Below are positions 1 to 8,327 of a stretch of 64,000 nt of DNA, one piece after another (the stretch's first letter is position 1; every line of letters begins with the position of its first letter). The DNA comes from CADCTM01 sp049671305 (GTDB lineage Bacteria > Cyanobacteriota > Cyanobacteriia > Cyanobacteriales > Coleofasciculaceae), in contig JBATUR010000120.1 of the NCBI GenBank assembly GCA_049671305.1, forward strand, positions 1 to 64,000, written 5' to 3'. The notes below the pieces were generated by a model that saw only the letters and a list, made by a program, of their open reading frames with translations, was not told where the DNA came from and did no database searches. Both the position numbers and the translations under genes were made by a program.

Positions 1-629
1 GCTTGGGGCTGAATACCTTGTTGTTGCAAATAAGCCAAGGCAAGGCGTAGGGATAAGGAATAAAGCACGCCTTCTTTGGTTTCTGCAAATAAGATATTAC
101 GACGAATTCCATTATCCGAGTCAACAGCTAAGTCATTAAAACCAATTTGATGAGGCGGAACACCTGGAGGTGCGGCGGCGCCAGTATAGGTATCGATGCT
201 TTGAATGGCGAAGATGTTTGGTTGTTTGAGTTGAGTTGCTAAGTCTTGACGACCAGGTTCTACGGGGATGTCACGATATAAATCTAGACCAATGGCGGCG
301 GGTTGATTAGCTTGTAATTTTTGTAATAATTGGGCAAAAACGCGATCAGGTATGGGCCATTGCTGCTGAGAGCGGATATCTTTTTCGGTAATTGTGATGA
401 TTAGAAGGCGCGGATCAGGTGTGGTTTTGGGAGAACGCAATCGCATCATCTGGTCAAATGCCCCTAATTCTAGTGGTTCTAGTCCACCAAAATGCCGTAC
501 CCCTAATAAAACACCTGTGACGAGAAGTGTGGCAAAGGAGAAGAGTGCGCCTCGCTGGGCGATTTTTGTGACTGGTAGTCTTGCCTTGAGCTTGGAGATA
601 TTGAGATTAAAAGCTAACTTGAAGACCAT
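1..629 (-). CDS. CHASE2-domain protein, N-terminal part (cut by window edge)
   Basis: The minus-strand frame opens with ATG at 629 (MVFKLAFNLNIS) and runs off the left edge without a stop. A basic segment is followed by a hydrophobic helix (about residues 28-45). The following stretch reads as a CHASE2 extracellular sensor domain, with LELGAFDQMMRLR, then PAAIGLDLYRD, and GFNDLAVDSDNGIRR near the edge. CHASE2 proteins in cyanobacteria usually continue into more membrane helices and then a kinase, phosphatase or cyclase output domain, which is not visible here. The ligand is unknown. Family assignment is from recognised motifs and no full-length comparison is possible. Confidence 0.8.
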   Translation of the reverse strand, partial: MVFKLAFNLNISKLKARLPVTKIAQRGALFSFATLLVTGVLLGVRHFGGLEPLELGAFDQMMRLRSPKTTPDPRLLIITITEKDIRSQQQWPIPDRVFAQLLQKLQANQPAAIGLDLYRDIPVEPGRQDLATQLKQPNIFAIQSIDTYTGAAAPPGVPPHQIGFNDLAVDSDNGIRRNILFAETKEGVLYSLSLRLALAYLQQQGIQPQ

Positions 630-975
630 AAATGATAGATGCAAAAAGCCTTACAAGACTTAGATAAGCGTCGCCTTTGTCAGGATTAAGCATCAACGAG
701 GACGCCAAGGCACAACAAAGTTGGCACCGCAATCCAAACATACACATTATTGCACAGTTAGCCCAGGGGGTGATGCCCCCTAGTTAGGGTGCTTTAAAAG
801 CTCGATGGGCATTCCTGATCTTTTTTGACGAATAACATAAGGATTCCTATATATTTTTTCCTTGACATTCCCACAAATCTAACCACCAATTGCTCAAAAA
901 TCTGACTTTGTAACGAGACTCCACTAAAGACGCTACGTGTAAGATATAAAAGGCGACAATTCTTAAAAAATATTC
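630..975. other. intergenic region between divergent genes
   Basis: No convincing reading frame lies here. It holds the upstream regions of the divergent CHASE2 and transporter genes. A small GC-rich hairpin with 6-bp arms (AGGGGG/CCCCCT, loop TGATG) sits at 765-781. I could not assign a clear promoter. Confidence 0.5.
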
Positions 976-2436
976 ATGATTGTTTCCTCCTCTGGATTAG
1001 ACAAAATCAAAGATGCTTTCAAAGAAAAAATATTTTTTGGCAACGAACCGACATTAGAGTTATTTGCCATCCTCATCGTCTACTTCGTGCAAGGCATCCT
1101 GGGATTAGCACGTTTGTCGGTTAGCTTCTTCCTCAAAGACGAATTAGCCCTCAGCCCCGCCCAGGTAGCCGCACTTTTTGGTATTGCTGCCCTACCTTGG
1201 GTAATTAAACCTTTATTCGGCTTCCTCTCTGACGGACTGCCTTTATTTGGTTACAAAAGACGCCCTTATCTAGTTTTATCAGGCTTAATGGGGACAGCAG
1301 CTTGGTTGAGTATGGCAACAATTGTCCATACCGCTTGGGCAGCAACTGCAGTAATCTTGCTAAGTTCCCTATCTGTTGCGATCGGTGACGTAATTGTAGA
1401 CTCCCTGGTAGTCGAACGTGCACGGGGCGAATCCTTAAGTAAATCAGGTTCCCTACAATCATTAACTTGGGGCGCTTCCGCCGTTGGTGGCTTAATTACG
1501 GCTTATTTAAGTGGCTGGCTATTGCAACACTTAGGCACACAAAGCGTTTTCGCCATTACCGCAACATTCCCATTATTAGTTTCCGCCGTTGCCTGGTTTA
1601 TTGCCGAAGAAAAAGTCACCTCTCGACTTGACACCACCATCGTATGGCAACAAATCAAGCAACTGCGTGGCGCAATTAGTCAAAAAGCAATTTGGTTGCC
1701 CACCGCCTTCATCTTCATCTGGCAAGCCACACCCTCAGCAGATTCTGCCTTTTTCTACTTCACAACCAACGAATTAGGATTTACGCCAGAATTTCTAGGG
1801 AGAGTGCGTTTGGTAACTAGCCTTGCCTCGCTGTTTGGCATTTGGCTATTCCAACGCTTCTTAAAAAATATACCCTTCCGCTATTTGATGGGCTGGACAA
1901 CATTTATATCATCTGCCCTAGGTATGACAGCCTTGCTGCTGGTTACCCATGCCAATCGTAGTTTAGGCATTGATGACCATTGGTTTAGTTTAGGTGATAG
2001 CTTGATTTTGACCGTAATGGGACAAATTACCTTCATGCCGGTTTTGATTCTTTCGGCGCGACTGTGCCCAGAAGGAGTAGAAGCGACACTATTTGCCCTA
2101 TTAATGTCAATCTTCAATCTAGCTGGCTTGGTATCCCATGAATTGGGCGCTTTGCTTACCCATGCCCTTGGCGTAACAGAAAGTAATTTTGATAAACTTT
2201 GGCTTTTGGTAGTAATTACCAACGTTTCAAGTTTGTTACCGTTACCCTTTTTAGGTTGGTTACCTGCTGCTGATCCACAACTAGAAATTAAACCTGTGGG
2301 TAATTTGTCTCAAGTTGAAATGTTTGAACATCATATTACTGGTTCTCAGTCAGAAAAAGGTTTTTTGCCAGAATTGATGCCAGATTTCATTCGTACTCCA
2401 GTTGCCACAAAAACAGGGGAAGAAGCGATCGAATAA
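976..2436 (+). CDS. folate/biopterin transporter family (BT1/FBT) MFS protein
   Basis: This 486-residue polytopic protein has about twelve hydrophobic segments. The first half contains AALPWVIKPLFGFLSDGLPL and YKRRPYLVLSGL, typical of the BT1/folate-biopterin transporter branch of the major facilitator superfamily. Known members include protozoan folate/biopterin carriers and a cyanobacterial/plastid folate transporter. The likely role is folate or pteridine transport across the cytoplasmic membrane. The start MIVSSSGLDKIKDAF was kept because helix 1 begins only at about residue 28. The C-terminal 45 residues are hydrophilic and family-variable. It appears to be a single-gene unit followed by a C/G-rich repeat. 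Substrate is inferred from family only. Confidence 0.85.
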   Translation: MIVSSSGLDKIKDAFKEKIFFGNEPTLELFAILIVYFVQGILGLARLSVSFFLKDELALSPAQVAALFGIAALPWVIKPLFGFLSDGLPLFGYKRRPYLVLSGLMGTAAWLSMATIVHTAWAATAVILLSSLSVAIGDVIVDSLVVERARGESLSKSGSLQSLTWGASAVGGLITAYLSGWLLQHLGTQSVFAITATFPLLVSAVAWFIAEEKVTSRLDTTIVWQQIKQLRGAISQKAIWLPTAFIFIWQATPSADSAFFYFTTNELGFTPEFLGRVRLVTSLASLFGIWLFQRFLKNIPFRYLMGWTTFISSALGMTALLLVTHANRSLGIDDHWFSLGDSLILTVMGQITFMPVLILSARLCPEGVEATLFALLMSIFNLAGLVSHELGALLTHALGVTESNFDKLWLLVVITNVSSLLPLPFLGWLPAADPQLEIKPVGNLSQVEMFEHHITGSQSEKGFLPELMPDFIRTPVATKTGEEAIE

Positions 2437-2475
2437 TGCTCAGGTTTTTTGTTAAAAATAATGTGAGCAAGCTTT

Positions 2476-2569
2476 TCCCCCTCTCCCCCTACCCCTCTCC
2501 CACAAGGGGCGAGGGGAGTAATGAAATCCAGTCCCCCTTCTCCCTCCAGGGGGTAAGGGGTTAGGAACT
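2476..2569. repeat. CCCCTCTCCC-type dispersed repeat
   Basis: A pyrimidine-rich block (CTCTCCCCCTACCCCTCTCC) is followed by its near-complement (AAGGGGCGAGGGGAG) and a second block with CCAGGGGGTAAGGGG. It can fold on itself and lies just behind the transporter gene. The same CTCCCCTCTCCC/GGGAGAGGGG theme occurs twice at 50782-50883. Such blocks are common in intergenic DNA of filamentous and large-genome cyanobacteria. No function is assigned. Confidence 0.65.
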
Positions 2570-2602
2570 CAATGTATTTATTTTCTTAAAAATAATCAAA
2601 CC

Positions 2603-4090
2603 ATGCAGAACTTACCAACAAAAGAAAGCTTTGCCGTACCTGTTTCCGAAGTGCCATTTGAGCGCAATGATTGGAAAAGAGGTTATGAATCTCAACCGGA
2701 TCAATATGATTATGAAATTGAAGAAGTTGAGGGAGAAATTCCGGCAGAATTACAAGGAACTTTGTTTAGAAATGGTCCAGGATTATTAGAAGTAGGTGAG
2801 CAGCGGATTCATCATCCTTTTGATGGCGATGGCATGATTAGTGCGATTAGCTTTAGTCAGGGACGCGCCCACTACCGCAACCGCTTTGTACAGACTGAAG
2901 GATATATTAAAGAACAAGCAGCCCAAAAGATTCTTTATCGTGGCGTTTTTGGTACTCAAAAAGCTGGAGGCTGGTTAGCTAATGCTTTTGATATTCAACT
3001 GAAAAATATTGCCAATACTAATATTATTTATTGGGGTGGCAAATTGCTGGCGTTATGGGAAGCGGCGGAACCCCATAGTTTAGATCCAGCAACTTTGGAA
3101 ACTTTGGGTAAAGATTATTTGGATGGTGTATTAAAAGAGGGCGATGCTTTTGCGGCTCATCCCAGAATTGATCCAAATAGTGGTGAACCGATCTTAGTTA
3201 ATTTTGCGATTAAACCTGGTATTTCTACGAATATTATTATTTATGAATTTGAGAAAACGGGTAAGCTCTTAAAAAGTCAAACAAGGAGTGTTCCTGGTTT
3301 TGCTTTTATCCATGATTTTGCTATTACAGAAAACTACTACATCTTCTTCCAAAATCCCGTTAATTTTAATCCAATTCCGTTTTTATTAGGAATTCGAGGT
3401 GCTGGGGAATGTGTGAAGTTTCAGGCAAATAAACCAACACGGATTTTAGTTATTCCTCGTAATGCTCAAGCCGCAATTCAAGTATTTGAAACACAATCAG
3501 GTTTTGTTTTTCACCACGCTAATGCTTTTGAGCAAGACGGCAATATTTTCGTTGATTCGATTTGTTATGAATCGTTTCCGGAAGTGGAACCAAATAGTGA
3601 TTTTCGGCAGGTGGATTTTGAGGCGATCGCTCCTGGTAAGTTGTGGCGCTTTAAATTAGACTTGAGCAAGCTTACTGTGGAACGTCAGCTACTAGAAGAT
3701 CGTTGCTGTGAGTTTCCTAGCGTAAATCCCCAACACGTGGGACGCCCTTACCGCTATCTGTTTATGGGTGCGGCACATCATAATATTGGTAATGCACCCT
3801 TGCAAGCAATTCTTAAGTTGGACGTGACGACAGGAGAAGAGCAAATTTGGAGTGCTGCGCCAAAAGGCTATATTAGTGAACCAATTTTTGTACCTCGTCC
3901 CCATGCAACTAATGAAGATGATGGTTGGGTACTGACGTTAGTCTATAACGCCGGCTACCATCGATCTGATGTGGTAATTCTTGATGGTCGTGACTTAAAT
4001 CAGGGACCAGTCGCACGGCTGCATTTGAAACATCACATTCCTTATGGTTTGCATGGCAACTGGACTCCGTTCGTTTTTTCTAAGGCTTAA
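2603..4090 (+). CDS. carotenoid cleavage oxygenase (apocarotenoid oxygenase type)
   Basis: The 495-residue protein belongs to the RPE65/carotenoid cleavage dioxygenase family, non-heme iron enzymes that cut carotenoids or apocarotenoids at a double bond. The four iron-ligand histidine regions are all visible in order: FAAHPRID, FAFIHDFAI, FVFHHANAF and YGLHGNWTP near the C-terminus. PAELQGTLFRNGPG and HHPFDGDGM in the N-terminal part are also family hallmarks. Length matches the cyanobacterial apocarotenoid 15,15'-oxygenase (about 490 residues). The likely product is retinal or another short apocarotenal. Exact cleavage position cannot be read from sequence. Confidence 0.92.
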   Translation: MQNLPTKESFAVPVSEVPFERNDWKRGYESQPDQYDYEIEEVEGEIPAELQGTLFRNGPGLLEVGEQRIHHPFDGDGMISAISFSQGRAHYRNRFVQTEGYIKEQAAQKILYRGVFGTQKAGGWLANAFDIQLKNIANTNIIYWGGKLLALWEAAEPHSLDPATLETLGKDYLDGVLKEGDAFAAHPRIDPNSGEPILVNFAIKPGISTNIIIYEFEKTGKLLKSQTRSVPGFAFIHDFAITENYYIFFQNPVNFNPIPFLLGIRGAGECVKFQANKPTRILVIPRNAQAAIQVFETQSGFVFHHANAFEQDGNIFVDSICYESFPEVEPNSDFRQVDFEAIAPGKLWRFKLDLSKLTVERQLLEDRCCEFPSVNPQHVGRPYRYLFMGAAHHNIGNAPLQAILKLDVTTGEEQIWSAAPKGYISEPIFVPRPHATNEDDGWVLTLVYNAGYHRSDVVILDGRDLNQGPVARLHLKHHIPYGLHGNWTPFVFSKA

Positions 4091-4106
4091 AGTGTTGAAT
4101 TAGGGT

Positions 4107-4436
4107 GTGTTTTTTGCCCCGATACGCTCAAGTTCACTTTGGGACTCAACTTATAAAGATGAAAGCTGGATTAGTAAGTATTATCCAGCACTGCAAATTA
4201 TTGCTCTTTTTCGTGGTTGGGTAGCCCAAAATTATCCCGGTACAAAAGTTGCCATTTATGGTGCTCAACGTCGTAGTGATAGTGTATTAACGCTGGTAAT
4301 TATTAACAAAACGGCTAATAATTTAACCAGTGATTTGGCTCTCAAAGGCTTTAAGCCAGCGGCAACTGCTCAAGTTTACAAATACAGTAGCGCGAATTCG
4401 ATTACACTTTTGGTAATTCCTCCCCGCATTGGTTAA
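4107..4436 (+). pseudogene. relic of a glycoside hydrolase family 44 endoglucanase
   Basis: A 109-codon frame preserves pieces of a GH44-type glycosidase: SLWDSTYKDESWI and FRGWVAQNYPGTKVAI from the catalytic domain, then RRSDSVLTLVIINKT and TAQVYKYSSANSITLLVIP from the C-terminal beta domain. In family members known to me these pieces are separated by more than a hundred residues that include catalytic carboxylates. Here they are fused in frame at short shared motifs, so the active site is gone. I see no ribosome-binding site. It is best read as the decayed 3' end of a larger gene, with internal deletions. A recently made small protein cannot be fully excluded. Confidence 0.72.
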
Positions 4437-4448
4437 ATTTAACTTTAA

Positions 4449-4602
4449 ATTCCCGACTTTTTCTTAGGTGTTGTTCAGTTTATTTAGGCTTTAGCTAAAA
4501 GTCGGGAATCTCAATTTCGTGAAAAATTAGAGGCTAGCTACTTGACTTTTATAATAAGTGTTGATCCACTTATTTAGGGTTTATGAAAAGTCGGACATCA
4601 CC
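4449..4602. repeat. inverted repeat (CCCGACTTTT arms) plus diverged direct copy
   Basis: Perfect 13-bp arms ATTCCCGACTTTT (4449-4461) and AAAAGTCGGGAAT (4497-4509) enclose a 35-nt loop. The loop and right arm (4468-4512) are repeated in diverged form at 4558-4602 (GTGTTGATCCACTTATTTAG, then GAAAAGTCGGACATC). It is related to the hairpins at 5672 and 14924. The second copy overlaps an upstream extension of the next reading frame, which argues that the extension is not translated. Confidence 0.8.
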
Positions 4603-4647
4603 AGAAAAAACTGGGCATCTAAATTTAATTTGAGGACAAATCTACTT

Positions 4648-5610
4648 ATGATTAGCATCGTCATCACTACTTATAATCGCCTCAATCTTTTGCAACGTGC
4701 CATTGATAGCGCTCTTGCTCAAACCATACCTTGTGAGGTAATTGTAGTTGATGATTGCTCTTCGGATCAGACAGAAAGTTATGTTAAAGAAAGGTGTAAA
4801 AACTTAGAGAATCAAAGCGATAAGCCTTTAATTTATCATCGTAATAAGACTAACCTTGGTCACTCAAAATCAGTTAATGCAGGTGTAGAATTAGCAACAG
4901 GAGATTGGATTAAACCGTTAGATGATGATGATTATTTAGCGCCAAATTGTTTGGAAGTGATGCAAAATGCGATCGCATTACATCCCCAAGCTGTGATATG
5001 CTCTTCTCAAGCAGCTCAAGTTGATGCTAATGAAGTTGAAATTAGCAAAACTCGTCAAGTTGGTTTAGGAAAAGCTTGTTATTTGCTTCAAGAAGACATT
5101 CATTATGGAATGCTTTTAGAATTAGTTCCTTTTGGCACTCCAGCTCAAGTTGCTTTTTCTCGTGCAGCTTTTCTAAAATCGGGTGGTTGGGATTCTAGTT
5201 TAGATGCTAACTTTGATGATATTGATTCTTGGATTAAGATTGCTCAATTTGGTGATGCTATTTTTATTAATGAATGTTTGAGTTATCGCACACTCTGGGA
5301 AGGTGCATATAATCAAAAGTTTGCCCTACAAAAGCGACTCAATACTAATATTTTAATTAAAGAAAGAATCTATGCTAATGTTCATAAAAAATATGACAAC
5401 ATTCCCAAACTACAAGATATCCAAGCTTATCTTAAATTACATTGGAGTTTAGTTGCTCTCAAACAAGGAAAACTAATAGAAGCTGCCAAAATTTCTTTTC
5501 CGGCGTTGCTTTCTGCAAATGCTTGGCAATTACTTGGACAAAAATACCAAGTATCTAAATCATCAGGTAAACAATTTCAGCAGTGTTTTTACCCATTGCC
5601 AAAAAGCTGA
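4648..5610 (+). CDS. family 2 glycosyltransferase (GT-A fold)
   Basis: The 320-residue protein starts MISIVITTYNRLNLL, the classic first strand of a GT2 enzyme. VIVVDDCSSDQT binds the nucleotide, and WIKPLDDDDYLAP supplies the DxD-type metal site at about residues 90-100. ATG 4648 is preferred because TGAGGACAAA lies about 8-12 nt upstream and because the frame upstream (from GTG 4558) is only repeat DNA. The protein has no membrane helix. It probably transfers a sugar to a cell-surface polysaccharide or glycolipid. Donor and acceptor are unknown, and no other polysaccharide genes are adjacent apart from the GH44 relic. Confidence 0.87.
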   Translation: MISIVITTYNRLNLLQRAIDSALAQTIPCEVIVVDDCSSDQTESYVKERCKNLENQSDKPLIYHRNKTNLGHSKSVNAGVELATGDWIKPLDDDDYLAPNCLEVMQNAIALHPQAVICSSQAAQVDANEVEISKTRQVGLGKACYLLQEDIHYGMLLELVPFGTPAQVAFSRAAFLKSGGWDSSLDANFDDIDSWIKIAQFGDAIFINECLSYRTLWEGAYNQKFALQKRLNTNILIKERIYANVHKKYDNIPKLQDIQAYLKLHWSLVALKQGKLIEAAKISFPALLSANAWQLLGQKYQVSKSSGKQFQQCFYPLPKS

Positions 5611-5671
5611 TCTTGTTACTTCAATTGTCTTGCTAAGAGATAAGTATTATAGGCAACATAATACTGAAAAA

Positions 5672-5736
5672 GATCTCCGACTTCTTGCTTAAAACTATAA
5701 GTTTCACAAGCAACCTAATCTCAGAAGTCGGGGATA
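5672..5736. repeat. inverted repeat with CCGACTTCT/AGAAGTCGG arms
   Basis: Arms ATCTCCGACTTCT (5673-5685) and AGAAGTCGGGGAT (5723-5735) differ by one G-U compatible position and enclose 37 nt. It lies between the converging glycosyltransferase gene and hisB, where it could act as a bidirectional transcription end. It belongs to the same family as the element at 14924-14989. Confidence 0.8.
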
Positions 5737-5743
5737 TCAATAT

Positions 5744-6373
5744 CTACAAAACACCCTTAGAACTAGGAATTGTACCAGCACGACGCTCATCAACCTCAGT
5801 TGCCATCCTCATCGCCCGTGCAAAAGCCTTAAAAGTTGCCTCAATAATGTGGTGGGAGTTGATACCATCAAGTTGTCGGATATGTAGCGTCATTTGGCTA
5901 TGATTTACCACCGCCACAAAGAATTCTCGCACCAACTGAGTATCATAAGTTCCCACTCGTTGCGTGGGAATTTCTAAACCATAACTTAAATGAGGGCGTC
6001 CCGAAAAATCGAGTGCAACTTGTACTAAAGCTTCATCTAAAGGTGCGAGAAAATGCCCAAAACGCACAATACCTTTGCGATCGCCTAATGCTTCCTTTAA
6101 CGCCATCCCTAGCGTAATTCCCACATCCTCATTAGTATGATGGTCATCAATTTCTAAGTCTCCCGTTGCCCGGACTTCTAAATCAATCAGTCCGTGGGAA
6201 GAAATCTGATGCAACATATGATCTAAAAACGGGATGCCAGTGGCTGCTAAACAAGTCCCTGTGCCGTCTAAATTAATACTGACAGTAACCTCGGTTTCCC
6301 CGGTTTTGCGGCTGACGGTTGCCCTTCTAGCAGTGAATAATTGCTCATTAACTAAGCGATCGCTTATCTGCAT
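5744..6373 (-). CDS. hisB: imidazoleglycerol-phosphate dehydratase
   Basis: HisB removes water from imidazoleglycerol phosphate in histidine synthesis, in the cytoplasm. The 209-residue length fits the monofunctional family. The metal-binding histidine clusters are present: [26 protein letters not shown], and [16 protein letters not shown] near the C-terminus. [12 protein letters not shown] at the extreme C-terminus is also conserved. The gene is followed on the same strand by hairpin DNA and preceded by fabI with 9 bases between, so the two are likely cotranscribed as fabI-hisB. Confidence 0.97.
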   Translation of the reverse strand: MQISDRLVNEQLFTARRATVSRKTGETEVTVSINLDGTGTCLAATGIPFLDHMLHQISSHGLIDLEVRATGDLEIDDHHTNEDVGITLGMALKEALGDRKGIVRFGHFLAPLDEALVQVALDFSGRPHLSYGLEIPTQRVGTYDTQLVREFFVAVVNHSQMTLHIRQLDGINSHHIIEATFKAFARAMRMATEVDERRAGTIPSSKGVL

Positions 6374-6382
6374 GAAATCCCC

Positions 6383-7159
6383 TTACATCCCCATTATTTC
6401 ATAACCAGCATCAACATACAAAACCTGACCCGTAATACCCGAAGCCAAATCACTAGACAAAAAAGCTGCCGCATTACCAACTTCTAGCTGAGTCACAGTC
6501 CGCCGTAAAGGGGCAACTTCCTCTACATGATGAATCATATCAAGAATACCGCCCACGGCTGAAGATGCTAGGGTGCGAATTGGTCCTGCTGAAATAGCAT
6601 TAACACGGATTTTATGGGGCCCCAACTCCGCAGCCAAATAACGTACACTCATTTCCAGTCCTGCCTTAGCAATTCCCATCACATTATAATTAGGAATTAC
6701 CTTAACGCCGCCCAAATAAGTTAGGGTCACAATACTACCGCCATCAGTCATCAAAGGTTTTGCCGCCCCCGCTAGTTGCGTCAGCGAGTAGGTGCTAATT
6801 TCTAAAGCTTGGCTAAAACCTTGACGTGAAGTTTTGCTAAAATCTCCAGTTAAATCGTCCTTATTAGCAAAAGCTAGACAGTGAATCAGGATATCAATTT
6901 TGTCCCATTTTTGAGCAACAGCCTCAAAAGTTTCGGCAATTTGGGCATCATCTTGAACATTACAAGGCAAAAAGATACTTGGTTCCAGAGGTTCTACAAG
7001 TTCCTTGACTTTTTTCTCAAAACGTCCTTTTTCATCTGGCAGATATGTAATACCTAAATTGGCGCCAGCTTTATGTAGTTGCTGGGCAATTCCCCAAGCG
7101 ATCGAACGGTTGTTAGCAATGCCCGTAACTAGGGCGTTTTTTCCAGTCAGATTAAGCAT
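6383..7159 (-). CDS. fabI: enoyl-[acyl-carrier-protein] reductase (NADH)
   Basis: FabI performs the last reduction in each fatty-acid elongation cycle. The 258-residue protein opens with MLNLTGKNALVTGIANNRS, an atypical SDR nucleotide-binding loop of the FabI type. The catalytic pattern Y-x6-K is seen in YNVMGIAKAGLEMSVRYLA, with the conserved SAGPIRTLA after it. TGQVLYVDAGYEIMGM closes the protein as in cyanobacterial and plastid homologues. It lies 9 bases upstream of hisB on the same strand. Housekeeping lipid gene, no anomalies. Confidence 0.97.
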   Translation of the reverse strand: MLNLTGKNALVTGIANNRSIAWGIAQQLHKAGANLGITYLPDEKGRFEKKVKELVEPLEPSIFLPCNVQDDAQIAETFEAVAQKWDKIDILIHCLAFANKDDLTGDFSKTSRQGFSQALEISTYSLTQLAGAAKPLMTDGGSIVTLTYLGGVKVIPNYNVMGIAKAGLEMSVRYLAAELGPHKIRVNAISAGPIRTLASSAVGGILDMIHHVEEVAPLRRTVTQLEVGNAAAFLSSDLASGITGQVLYVDAGYEIMGM

Positions 7160-7387
7160 AGTATTCTAAGTTTAAGGGTTGTTGGTTGGGAAAGCGCATT
7201 GATTAAGTCGCCAATGTATGACGCTATCGCCTATTTTGGTAATAGGACTTTAGCTTTAGTCCTAGCTTCAGCTCCAGCTTTTCCCTCAACAGAGCGATCT
7301 CACAATCGAATTGCCCAGTGTATTATGACCCAAATGGTCGATCTAATGGACAACACCAGCGACTTAATCAACTCTTCAACAAATTAT

Positions 7388-7401
7388 GTATCACGTTGTA
7401 C
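7388..7401 (+). promoter_or_regulatory. NtcA-binding box upstream of ntcA
   Basis: GTATCACGTTGTAC matches the NtcA consensus GTA-N8-TAC exactly, and the flanking bases extend it to TGTA-N8-TACA. It lies 131 bases before the ntcA start. A weak -10-like TAAGTA starts 23 nt further on at 7425, and TAATCT (TA-N3-T) at 7429. The position is right for class II activation, so ntcA is probably autoregulated as in other cyanobacteria. Confidence 0.8.
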
Positions 7402-7531
7402 AAAAAACTAACTTAGACTCAGATTAAGTAATCTTATATACATAAAGCGAAATAGTTAGGAGTCGGTTCATCAGTCTTAGGTATCGGCAATTGTATAAAA
7501 CCCCAGTCGCCAGGGCGTTAGCAAGAGAGTA

Positions 7532-8209
7532 ATGGATATGGTCGTGACCCAAAATAGACCGCTAGCAGCAGTATTCCGTCAAATGGGCGGTGGAACCTTT
7601 CCACCAGTCGTAGAGACGTTTGATCGAGGTAAAACGATTTTTTTCCCTGGTGATCCGGCAGAACGAGTTTACTTTTTGACGAAAGGAGCAGTCAAGCTTT
7701 CTAGAGTCTACGAAGCCGGGGAAGAAATTACGGTTGCCTTATTACGAGAAAATAGCGTTTTTGGCATTTTGTCTCTGATCACAGGACACCGAAGCGATCG
7801 CTTTTATCATGCCGTTGCCTTTACTCCAGTTGAGTTGCTTTCGGCACCAATTGACCAAGTAGAGCAATCTCTCAAAGATAACCCAGACTTATCGATGTTG
7901 ATGTTGCAGGGCTTATCATCACGAATTTTGCAAACCGAAATGATGATTGAAACCTTAGCACATCGCGATATGGGTTCGCGACTAGTGAGCTTTTTGTTAA
8001 TTTTGTGCCGTGACTTTGGTATACCAACAACCGAAGGCATCACAATTGATTTAAAGCTTTCTCATCAAGCTATTGCCGAAGCGATCGGATCAACTAGAGT
8101 TACCGTAACCCGCTTACTAGGAGACTTACGGACGGAACAGATGATTGCTATTCACAAGAAAAAAATCACTGTCCATAATCCTGTAGCCTTAAGTCAGCAG
8201 TTTACCTAA
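7532..8209 (+). CDS. ntcA: global nitrogen regulator NtcA (CRP/FNR family)
   Basis: NtcA is the 2-oxoglutarate-responsive activator of nitrogen-assimilation genes in cyanobacteria. The 225-residue protein has the cyclic-nucleotide-like effector domain ([20 protein letters not shown], then [15 protein letters not shown]), the long dimer helix with [20 protein letters not shown], and the winged helix-turn-helix [20 protein letters not shown] near the C-terminus. These are nearly invariant in the family. The start [10 protein letters not shown] has only modest extension over the Anabaena-type MIVTQ start, so ATG 7538 is a possible alternative. A consensus NtcA box lies upstream. Confidence 0.98.
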   Translation: MDMVVTQNRPLAAVFRQMGGGTFPPVVETFDRGKTIFFPGDPAERVYFLTKGAVKLSRVYEAGEEITVALLRENSVFGILSLITGHRSDRFYHAVAFTPVELLSAPIDQVEQSLKDNPDLSMLMLQGLSSRILQTEMMIETLAHRDMGSRLVSFLLILCRDFGIPTTEGITIDLKLSHQAIAEAIGSTRVTVTRLLGDLRTEQMIAIHKKKITVHNPVALSQQFT

Positions 8210-8327
8210 ATTGTTGTGCCAATAAATGATGATCCTGGGTTTTAATCGCCAAACTTGATTTACAAAAAAGCGCAAATAGCTCGAAAGGCATAAGATAGGC
8301 TGTATCTGAACAGACTAATCGTAGGCG

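Noticed and set aside
4558..4647. N-terminal extension of the glycosyltransferase from GTG
   Set aside because: The DNA is a copy of the neighbouring repeat, and a good ribosome-binding site serves ATG 4648.
7199..7411. 70-codon plus-strand frame upstream of ntcA
   Set aside because: It overlaps the NtcA box and has no protein-like conservation or ribosome-binding site.
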